Positions 59,501-64,000 of a stretch of 64,000 nt of DNA are shown in pieces. The DNA is taken from contig NC_134839.1 in assembly GCF_965363235.1 (NCBI RefSeq), positions 92,771,743 through 92,835,742 of the forward strand, read 5' to 3'. Every line of letters starts with the position of its first letter. The first letter of the stretch is position 1. Source of the stretch: Mytilus galloprovincialis. Taxonomy: Eukaryota; Mollusca; Bivalvia; Mytilida; Mytilidae. Both the position numbers and the translations under genes were made by a program. The notes under the pieces are model-generated. The model was not told where the DNA came from and searched no databases. It saw nothing but the letters and a program-made list of their open reading frames with translations.

Positions 59501-62431
59501 GTACAAAAAGAGGGACGAAAGATACCAGAGGGACAGTCAAACTCATTAATCGAAAATAAACTGACAACGCCATGGCTAAAAATGAAAAGGACAAACAGAC
59601 AAACAATAGTACACGTGACACAACATAGAAAACTAAAGAATAAACAACACGAACAACTTATGATGTTAAAAAAAGTCTGTGAGTGAAAAATATCTGTTTA
59701 TTATTTACAAATTCATAATGTAAAACACAAGTTGACTTATGTAATGAACTTTGGTTGATGTTTATGATTTCTTAGAATGGTTTGCATGTTGTAGTAGGGA
59801 AAAGTGGTTATAAATATAGAAAGTTTTCCCTACAGTTCTGTCTGTGATACAAATCAATACATAAAAGAGGGACAAAAGATACCAGAGGGACAGTCAAACT
59901 CATAAATCTAAAATAAACTGACAACGCCATGGTTAAAAATGAAAAAGACAAACAGACAAACAATAGTACACATGACACAACATAGAAAACTAAAGCAACA
60001 GGAACCCTACCAAAAACTAGAGGTGATCTCAGCTTGGAAGGGTAAGCAGATCCTGCTCCACATGTGGCACCCGTCATGTTGCTTATGTGATGACAAATAC
60101 GGTAAGTAGTCTAATTTCTAATTCATAATAGGTGTGATAGTCTTGCCTATCTGATTGAACAATGACTTTTTTTAATTGTCAGTTCCTTGTCAAAGTATTC
60201 TTCAACAGCAAATAAAATAACCAATGCTTTGAAATTTTATAAAGAAATGAATAATCAAATAACACTGTCAAGTATACAAACTTTAAATAATGATTTCTGT
60301 TGCAGTCCAAATCTATGATCAGTTCAGAGGATGAGGCTGCAATGGCATTACAGGTGTCTAATGCCCTGACTCAAGCCCTCCTGGAATATCAACTCAAAAA
60401 CATATCTAAAGAGGTGAGTTGTAGTTCTAATGCCATGACCCAGGCCCTCCTGGAATATCAACTCAAAAACATGTCTTAAGAGGTGAGTTGTAGTTCTAAT
60501 GCCTGACCCAGCCCCTACTGGAATGTCAATTTGAAAACACATTTTCAAAGAGGTTAGAACGGATTTTGCCCTGAAATATCAATTGAAACATATTCATATA
60601 CAGATTCAGCTTGTTCATAGATATCAGGTTTTATAGATATCAAACAAAAGAAGTACTGGTTCAAACCTTTGATTCAGCTTGTCATAAAATGCAAGCTTTA
60701 AACATCAAAAGAACTGAGCACTGGTTCTAACCTCTATTCCACCTGTAATGTTATATCAACTGAAAAACATCCAAAAAGTTGAGCACTGGTTCTCAACTTC
60801 ATTTGATTAAGCTTGTCTTGGAATCTCAGTATTTAAAATATACCCCAGGACCATCTAGATCTGCCATTGCAATTTCAGAAGAAAAATATTAAAAGAGGTA
60901 AGTATTGGTTGTATTATTTGAATCAGTTTTTCCTGTATTCTTTTTCTCTAGTTGTACCTTAAGGGGAAAAAATGAAAAAGCATTCATAGAGGTCAGTATT
61001 ATTTCAGAAATTCTTACAGTTGATTTGACCTGTCCCTGAATATCAATTTACAAATTTATTCACAGAAGTGACAATGTGGGTTTCATAGAAAAGAACAGGT
61101 TTTATGTATTATTTCCTGACACAAAGACCCTTCTTGCATTTGAAAATAAACTATTTAAGAAGAAAATTATAATGGCTGTTACCACTTTTGGGTGTTTAAC
61201 AACCTTGGCTACCCATGAGGGTTTTTCACTGTTGGCCCTTTTGGGCCATTTAAATGGCTGTTCATCATCTGGAATTCACAATTAGATGGTCCCTAGCATC
61301 TTCTTCAGCATAAACCTATGCTAGATGTGCATGCTGATAATGCACCATAAATGTATTTAAGCATGTAGATTTCATATAATATCAACATATATCAGGCAGA
61401 AATCCACGCTTGTGTTTACTTGCTATACAATTTTATAGTAAAATCAAGAAACAATACAAAATATTAAAGATTTTAAATGAGTTGAGTCAGTATTTATTCC
61501 AGAAACAGCTAGGGAATATAAGTTGTATTTTTTTCCCCAATTTGAAACCTCCAAAAATAATTCAATTATCACAAAAGTTGTTTTCTATTGACAGTTACAG
61601 GATACAGTAGAGCAGCAACAACAAAAACAACAGGAGCAGACAGGAAATAAATCCTCAGGTAAACATCAACCTAAAAAACAGAGTACCAAAAAACAGAGAT
61701 ATGATGCATACGGTATGATCAATGGAAAGACACAGGCAACAACATCTTCAGGCTTGAGTGCAACGTCTGTTAAATCGTCAGGGTCAAATACCACTGCTAA
61801 GTCAAAAAGTCAGAAATGTGCTGTACAAAATGTAAAAACAACATCAGCACAGAGCACTGACAAGCAGGTGCTAACTTCACAAAATGATATTTATCAGACT
61901 ACACAAGGAATGATGACATCACAGGTATCTGAATCTTATTATGCATCATCACAAGGAATGATGACATCACAGGTATCTGAACCTTATTATGCATCACAAG
62001 GAATGATGACATCACAGGTATCTGAACCTTTTTATACATCACAAGGAATGATGACATCACAGGTATCTGAACCTTATTATGCATCATCACAAGGAATGAT
62101 GACATCAGAAATGTCACAAGCTAATGATGCACAGGGAATGACATCATTGCCAATGTCTTATTATCAACCTCAACCTGGTGGTGATTATACTTTTGCAGGA
62201 AATGCTGGATACACAATGGCATCGTACCAGCAATTCCAACAAACTCCACCAGGTCAGATGTACGATGGAAATGCATATCAATCACCCATGGATTGGAATC
62301 ATATGTATATGGCTCAATCCATGGTGCCACCTCCACCAATGGTGCCTCCTCCTCCTCCAATGGTGCAGCCACCACTGCCAGATATAGCACCACCCCCTCT
62401 GCCACCAGGTCCTCCACCACCCACAGAATGA
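34718..62431 (+). CDS. Large U1/matrin-type zinc-finger protein gene, 16 coding exons (spliced span)
   Basis: I joined 16 exons by GT-AG borders and phase; they total 5,196 bases (1,731 residues plus stop). Rough domain order: Pro/Arg/Gly-rich start with RGRG motifs (1-261); Ser/Thr/Gln-rich region with a 15-residue triple repeat (262-650), then an acidic stretch; C2H2 finger 1 (667-690); finger 2 (807-829); finger 3 (893-914). A charged segment follows (920-989), then decapeptide repeats [10 protein letters not shown] (about 1070-1170), an '[23 protein letters not shown]' segment (1310-1335), Ser/Lys repeats, a Gln-rich segment, [16 protein letters not shown] repeats, and a proline-rich end. 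Fingers 1 and 2 are C-x2-C-x12-H-x5-H and finger 3 is C-x2-C-x11-H-x5-H, the spacing of U1C/matrin-type RNA- or DNA-binding fingers. I infer a nuclear RNA-processing or chromatin role. I cannot name an orthologue with confidence (ZNF318-like or ZFR/AKAP8-related proteins are candidates). The ATG at 34718 is the first in frame; an upstream TGA lies at 34714-34716 in another register only, so the 5' end rests on ATG and promoter motifs. Confidence 0.85.
35502..37602. other. Intron 1, with two dispersed repeats
   Basis: 35535-35690 is a reversed copy of the CGAAAGATAC family (see 59503). 35739-36869 is a long repeat starting TTTTTATACGACCGCAAAAATT and ending TGCGCCCTGTGGAGTATCTGG, with four internal blocks (GGGTTCTTTGATATGC ... 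GGTCCAAAGGGTCCAAAATTAAAC). The remainder has no recognised feature. Confidence 0.7.
37603..38852 (+). CDS. Exon 2
   Basis: Acceptor TTTTTTATTTCAG ends at 37602. Low-complexity Ser/Thr/Gln/Val-rich. It includes three 45-bp tandem copies encoding [15 protein letters not shown] (about 37956-38090), SPGPQN.QSP repeats, and an acidic [13 protein letters not shown] run just before the first two cysteines of finger 1. Donor GAT|GTAAGT, phase 0. Confidence 0.87.
38853..39324. other. Intron 2
   Basis: No gene or recognised repeat. Confidence 0.6.
39325..39436 (+). CDS. Exon 3
   Basis: Acceptor TTTTGCAG. Supplies [11 protein letters not shown], the two histidines of finger 1, so the finger is split by intron 2. 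Continues into a Lys/Glu-rich helix. Donor GCTG|GTAATA, phase 1. Confidence 0.85.
39437..39948. other. Intron 3
   Basis: No gene or recognised repeat. Confidence 0.6.
39949..40226 (+). CDS. Exon 4
   Basis: Acceptor AAATACAG. Encodes a charged segment ([11 protein letters not shown] ... PAWEKDLNP) ending DEFYCE, which starts finger 2. Donor GAG|GTATAA, phase 0. Confidence 0.85.
40227..41175. other. Intron 4, with a fold-back repeat and facing dispersed repeats
   Basis: The fold-back at 40237-40335 begins eleven bases after the donor. 40635-40735 and 40745-40960 are the TTGAAGGCCGTAC / TTAGACAACTCTAG family in opposite orientations, forming a large imperfect inverted pair. A TA repeat lies before the acceptor. 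Confidence 0.6.
40237..40460. mobile_element. MITE-like repeat with a 99-bp fold-back head
   Basis: Arms ATTATCGTTGATCATCTCAAC and GTTGAGATGACCAATGATAAT (40239-40334) surround a central palindrome (TTTTCTCGCTT / AAGTGAGAAAA). A relative at 42768-42985 in intron 5 has the same head and the following GCTATTTTACCTATGACGAC. Confidence 0.65.
41176..41244 (+). CDS. Exon 5 (69 bp)
   Basis: Acceptor ends TATTATAG after a TA repeat. Encodes [20 protein letters not shown], then HKT, completing finger 2. Donor ACG|GTATGC, phase 0. Confidence 0.85.
41245..45366. other. Intron 5 (4.1 kb)
   Basis: 41755-42365 is a truncated copy of the long repeat seen at 35739-36869, ending TGCCCTGCGGAGCACTTGG, with a G run at 42073-42090. 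42768-42985 is the second fold-back MITE. 43340-44030 is a degenerate minisatellite. The rest is AT-rich without genes; the frame 44291-44551 is not supported. Confidence 0.6.
43340..44030. repeat. Degenerate minisatellite (about 65-80-bp units)
   Basis: About nine units share TTTCACTGAGATCTGCCAGTC-like and AGAGTAAATCAGTTACTCTT-like halves. They are strongly diverged, so the array is old. Confidence 0.7.
45367..45379 (+). CDS. Exon 6, 13-nt microexon
   Basis: AAAGTTGACAAAG lies between a strong acceptor (TTTTGTATCTTTTCAG) and the donor GTAATA. It adds KVDK plus one base. Exon 5 ends in phase 0 and exon 7 needs phase 1, so skipping it would break the frame; this is the main support. RNA evidence would be decisive. 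Confidence 0.65.
45380..45987. other. Intron 6
   Basis: It contains a 120-residue frame (45508-45870). This lies wholly within the intron, is rich in Ile, Asn and Lys as expected of AT-rich sequence, and shows no family features. No gene is called. Confidence 0.6.
45988..46098 (+). CDS. Exon 7
   Basis: Acceptor TTATATTTTTAG. Encodes [19 protein letters not shown] and a short linker ending EPLIG. Donor GATAG|GTAAAG, phase 1. Confidence 0.82.
46099..47568. other. Intron 7
   Basis: Contains a duplicated word GTATAATC.GCACCCCTT (46208 and 46347) and the 33-bp minisatellite. No gene. Confidence 0.6.
46735..47405. repeat. 33-bp minisatellite (about 20 copies)
   Basis: The unit is GGTCATTTGGTTACCATC plus AAAGATCCAATACAA, with a few substitutions. 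Because 33 is a multiple of three, long frames stay open on both strands (215 codons on the minus strand). These are repeat artefacts inside an intron. Confidence 0.95.
47569..47708 (+). CDS. Exon 8, zinc finger 3
   Basis: Acceptor TTATTTTCCAG. Encodes LQYVTEFQ, then finger 3 with cysteines in YVCNMC and histidines in SHISGIKH, followed by RIRYF. The whole finger is in one exon. Donor TTTT|GTAAGT, phase 0. Confidence 0.87.
47709..48948. other. Intron 8
   Basis: 48007-48105 holds four or five decayed copies of ACGCTAAAGTG-type words. Otherwise no feature is recognised. Confidence 0.5.
48949..49159 (+). CDS. Exon 9
   Basis: Acceptor CATATTGCAG. Encodes [19 protein letters not shown] and a helical acidic segment ending HLLEG. 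Donor GGAAG|GTATTT, phase 1. A basic helix directly after finger 3 is common in matrin-type finger proteins. Confidence 0.85.
49160..51081. other. Intron 9
   Basis: 49990-50225 is a dispersed repeat (GGGGCCTGTTGTTCAGCAG ... GGTCCCTTAAAGCTTGCTG) of the family seen at 17060-17360. The 91-codon minus-strand frame over it is not a gene. The rest is AT-rich. Confidence 0.6.
51082..51846 (+). CDS. Exon 10 with 30-bp coding repeats
   Basis: Acceptor TGTTTTTTCAG. Contains about ten 27-30-bp units encoding [10 protein letters not shown] variants (about 51310-51540), then related GDKMLPGKP and DDRLAPGR units. Highly charged and likely disordered. Donor TATG|GTAAGA, phase 1. Confidence 0.87.
51847..52365. 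other. Intron 10
   Basis: No gene or recognised repeat. Confidence 0.6.
52366..52407 (+). CDS. Exon 11 (42 bp)
   Basis: Acceptor TATTTTTGTAG. Encodes [15 protein letters not shown], resembling the DEYYRRR end of exon 10. Donor AGAG|GTTTGT, phase 1. Being 14 codons long, it could be skipped without a frameshift. Confidence 0.75.
52586..53042. mobile_element. 457-bp MITE with TTAA target duplication
   Basis: The ends are AGGGGCACTAGCT and AGCTAGTGCCCCT, exact complements. TTAA lies at 52582-52585 and 53043-53046. TTAA duplications are typical of piggyBac- and Kolobok-type transposons. No coding capacity. Confidence 0.85.
53143..53581. repeat. Dispersed repeat 'ATGCCCCACCTA' family, full copy
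   Basis: Starts TTTTATGCCCCACCTATGA, with CGTCCGTCCGTCC, and two related halves each containing 'GACCCCAATTTCA.GGTCCACTGAAC'. Ends TACTATGGACACATTCTTGTT. It is the better-preserved relative of 15138-15412. Confidence 0.75.
54125..54382 (+). CDS. Exon 12
   Basis: Acceptor GGAATTGTTTTAG. Encodes [18 protein letters not shown], then a more ordered segment [20 protein letters not shown] and [11 protein letters not shown]. That stretch is the likeliest folded part outside the fingers. Donor CAAG|GTAGGA, phase 1. Confidence 0.85.
54573..55322 (+). mobile_element. Possible solo LTR
   Basis: It begins TGTTGTAAATGTG and ends AATAAACGTATCA, with TTTATATAAG inside and AATAAA close to the end. It also holds a direct repeat (AGAGGTAAGAAGCAG at 55055 and 55125). 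No clear 5-bp target duplication, so this is weak. Confidence 0.25.
55323..56095. repeat. Interrupted copy of the 'GTCGAGCCTG' family
   Basis: It matches the start of the 15411-16261 copy up to about 55464 and resumes at about 55920 (GTTTCAATCAGTCACATGTCC). The 450-base insert has short inverted ends TGGGTCA (55465) and TGACCCA (55917) and is probably another small element. Confidence 0.6.
56686..56721. repeat. T17-G19 homopolymer junction
   Basis: A run of 17 T followed by 19 G, then CATGCCCCC. The G run could form a quadruplex and is also a likely site of sequencing or assembly length errors. Confidence 0.8.
56964..57121 (+). CDS. Exon 13, shortest form
   Basis: Acceptor AATTTATTTCAG. Encodes [19 protein letters not shown] and ends SKGVK at the first of 16 tandem donors (CAAG|GTGAGT). 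Using donors 2 to 5 would add 20, 40, 60 or 80 residues in frame (ends 57181, 57241, 57301, 57361). Confidence 0.75.
57086..58010 (+). repeat. 60-bp tandem repeat containing 16 consensus 5' splice sites
   Basis: Units read CCAAAACATCATCTGAAAC ... AGTAAAGGTGTCAAGGTGAG, each with a CAAG|GTGAGT donor. Exon ends would be 57121, 57181, 57241, 57301, 57361, 57420, 57480, 57540, 57600, 57656, 57716, 57776, 57836, 57890, 57950 (GTGAAT) and 58004 (GTGAGC). Most units are 60 bp. The unit before 57420 is 59 bp, and later units of 56 and 54 bp occur. Read-through from exon 13 therefore stops at 57422-57424. Confidence 0.95.
58011..59436. other. Remainder of intron 13
   Basis: Mostly unassigned AT-rich sequence, with one tRNA-like segment at 58590-58682. 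Confidence 0.5.
58590..58682 (-). repeat. tRNA-like segment (SINE head or tRNA pseudogene)
   Basis: On the minus strand there is an A-box-like TGGTTTAGATG (58659-58669). A perfect five-pair T-arm, ATGGG-GTCAAAT-CCCAT (58599-58615), contains the B-box-like GGTCAAATCCC. The middle is too long and poorly paired for a functional tRNA. Confidence 0.35.
59437..59496 (+). CDS. Exon 14 (60 bp)
   Basis: Acceptor TTGATTTCTTTCAG. Encodes [20 protein letters not shown]. Donor TTTG|GTAAGT, phase 0 at both ends. Confidence 0.85.
59497..60305. other. Intron 14, with two copies of one dispersed repeat
   Basis: 59508-59660 and 59862-60120 both contain AGAGGGAC.AAAGATACCAGAG and CTGACAACGCCATGG. The second copy extends to GCAGATCCTGCTCCACATG and ATGTTGCTTATGTGATGAC. 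I recall this family from mussel sequences. Minus-strand frames over it are not genes. Confidence 0.75.
60306..60413 (+). CDS. Exon 15 (108 bp)
   Basis: Acceptor TTTCTGTTGCAG. Encodes [20 protein letters not shown] and [16 protein letters not shown], probably helical. Donor GAG|GTGAGT, phase 0. Its second half is duplicated downstream in the intron. Confidence 0.85.
60414..60560 (+). repeat. Tandem copies of the exon 15 tail with its donor
   Basis: After the donor, the block TCTAATGCC.TGAC.CAGGCC ... AACTCAAAAACAT..CT.A.GAGGTGAGTTGTAG recurs as a clear copy (60426-60489) and a decayed one (60490-60560). The first copy keeps a donor at about 60482, but a TAA precedes it. Weaker echoes such as TATCAACTGAAAAACAT continue to about 60780. 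Confidence 0.85.
60561..61594. other. Remainder of intron 15
   Basis: Decayed exon-15-like echoes to about 60780, and possibly at 60890 and 61035. No gene; the frame 61076-61285 is unsupported. Confidence 0.45.
61595..62431 (+). CDS. Exon 16, terminal coding exon
   Basis: Acceptor TTTTCTATTGACAG. Gln/Lys-rich start ([13 protein letters not shown]), Ser/Thr region, five 45-48-bp units encoding [16 protein letters not shown] (about 61905-62110), a Gln/Tyr/Gly-rich segment, and a proline-rich end with PPPP runs, a likely WW, SH3 or EVH1 ligand. Stop TGA at 62429-62431. Confidence 0.88.
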   Translation, partial: LQDTVEQQQQKQQEQTGNKSSGKHQPKKQSTKKQRYDAYGMINGKTQATTSSGLSATSVKSSGSNTTAKSKSQKCAVQNVKTTSAQSTDKQVLTSQNDIYQTTQGMMTSQVSESYYASSQGMMTSQVSEPYYASQGMMTSQVSEPFYTSQGMMTSQVSEPYYASSQGMMTSEMSQANDAQGMTSLPMSYYQPQPGGDYTFAGNAGYTMASYQQFQQTPPGQMYDGNAYQSPMDWNHMYMAQSMVPPPPMVPPPPPMVQPPLPDIAPPPLPPGPPPPTE

Positions 62432-64000
62432 ATCAATATTATGTTTGATTTTAATCTATTCCTAAACATGTTAACTTTTTAAATTTTTTTGTCAAGTTTA
62501 AAAATTGTCTGTTTTTATTGCATAATAATTTGAATTGTATAGTTTTACAGATTAGGAATTGAAATAACACTTAAAAACGCAATCTTAAGATAGATATTCA
62601 TTATGAAAATGATCTATTTTATTTTTAACGGTTTAATCTGCAATCATGTACCGTATTGGACATTTTTTTTTTTAAACTAGAAATTGACTGAATCATTAAG
62701 GGTTAACATCTTCTGGTCCTAATGTGAGATATTGCCCACACCTCTTCATCCATAAGGTAGCTAATTAATAATCATCTTGTTTGAAACTACTGGGAAATTA
62801 GAATTGTAGTTGTCATGAATCATCTAATGCGTAATTGTTATATTTAGAAAATTATGAACATAGGGTCCTTAAAGTCTATTTTTTAGTTCATTGTTTTTTA
62901 AAAAAAAGTGTAAAGAAGTAAATTAAGGGTCTGTAGTTCAGGCCATAGCTTTTAAATCAATCAAATTGACAACAGATTATTTTACTTTTATGGTTAAATA
63001 AAAAGTAGTCATAGGGAAGTCAAAATTGAATTTTGCTACCAATTTATATGTGTCAATCATTTAATTACATCTTTTTACCATAAACATGAGACTTTGCTGT
63101 AAATATACATTTTGTTGTAATCTGGTTTAAAGCATCTGATTGATTAATATTTTTTCATCATGTTTAATTCCCAAAGACAATAAGTCTGACCATCTTTTCT
63201 CCAACTACTGTGAGCATTCAAAGACAATGCTTTCAATTTCATGTTTGATCTTATATTTTCACTGTAAACAGTTTACTCTACTGTTTGTATATATAGAGCC
63301 TCCAGAAGCTCAAAAAGTATGAGTCAGAGACCAATGAAATATTGCACCGTTGTGCTTCATATATAGATAGGCATATTATTCAGCTCACTGATTTTTGAAA
63401 ATATAACTCAGTTTTGTTGTTAAAAAAAAATCACAAATTTTGAGAAATCCCATCTTATGATAGGATCTTAACAAAACTGATATATATATATAGGTGTATT
63501 AAGTAATTTTAACTGATTGACAAATTAAAAAAAACTCTCTCTGTTCAACAAAAGACTTGCTTCACAATATAAAATAGTGTCCTATATTAAGGGAAAACAC
63601 ATCCAGAATTGTTTGCTGTTGTGAAAATTTATGAAAATTGGTACCCAATGAACATTTGCTTTGTAAGCATTAGTCCCTTTGCCTCAGTCCATGACTGACA
63701 TGTCAGTTTGTTAGATTGAATATATTTTGAAAATTGAATCAATAGACAAGAATAAAAGTTTTTTTTTAGATTTGTTAAAATATAACAATATCAATGTTAG
63801 AATTAAAATGCAGTTACGTATCAATTTTACCAAAAAAAGTTAAAATCACTGGTGGAATTTTTGTTAACCTAATTCATATTATTTGTCATTGCAACAAATA
63901 CAATATTATTGAACTAATTGATATGGTGGAAAAAAGAGTACCTAAATAACCTAGTTACCAAAACTTACTTGGATCAGTTCATGAAAATATACTTGTAACT
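62432..64000 (+). other. 3' UTR and downstream sequence
   Basis: AT-rich, without further coding exons. Candidate poly(A) signals AATAAA are at 62997-63002 and 63751-63756. The second is followed by a T run (63761-63768) like a downstream element. No other gene seen. Confidence 0.5.
63751..63756 (+). terminator. Candidate poly(A) signal
   Basis: AATAAA followed within ten bases by a T-rich run. An alternative AATAAA is at 62997-63002. Which one is used cannot be told from sequence. Confidence 0.35.

Noticed and set aside
62121..62420. 99-residue minus-strand Val/Glu/Ala-rich frame
   Set aside because: Antisense shadow of the proline-rich coding end of exon 16.

Overview
The window is eukaryotic, AT-rich and intron-rich. 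It looks like a bivalve mollusc, most likely a mussel of the genus Mytilus. I base that on remembered resemblance of many dispersed repeats to mytilid genomic repeats, on long introns with GT-AG borders, and on LINE and Polinton remnants; no search was run. There are no bacterial-style genes.

Left half (1-30592): a single 30,574-bp unit (10-30583) lies between 47-bp terminal inverted repeats (about 44/47 identical) and an exact 9-bp target-site duplication (GTAAAAGTA at 1-9 and 30584-30592). It is inserted in the reverse transcriptase of a minus-strand LINE, just after the codons for ADDILL. Inside are two huge arrays of one 68-bp satellite, in opposite orientations: about 8.5 kb forward (4055-12610) and about 5.4 kb reversed (22856-28217). 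The satellite shares a 12-base motif, GTTAACCACCGA, with the terminal inverted repeat, in the same relative orientation on each side, so the arrays behave like extended inverted ends. The core between the arrays is a nest of older repeats. One is a 5,171-bp deleted Polinton/Maverick (17365-22535) with about 240-bp inverted repeats, a 6-bp target-site duplication, and broken genes for a packaging ATPase, an adenovirus-type cysteine protease and a probable structural protein. I found no transposase for the 30.6-kb unit.

Middle (30584-34245): two minus-strand LINE remnants. The first carries endonuclease and RT and is the insertion target. The second is a 3' portion with a poly(A) tail.

Right half (34718-62431, + strand): one large host gene. 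I reconstruct 16 coding exons with consistent phases and an open total of 5,196 bases (1,731 residues). The protein has an N-terminal Pro/Arg/Gly-rich region, a Ser/Thr/Gln-rich region, three C2H2 fingers of the U1/matrin spacing, charged repeats and a proline-rich C-terminus. This suggests an RNA- or chromatin-associated nuclear protein, which I do not name. The gene is full of tandem repeats. The most striking is a 60-bp array at the end of exon 13 that repeats a consensus 5' splice site 16 times; only the first five keep the reading frame. A smaller duplication of the same kind follows exon 15. Introns hold MITEs, minisatellites and mytilid-type dispersed repeats. After the stop codon there are two candidate poly(A) signals and no other gene.
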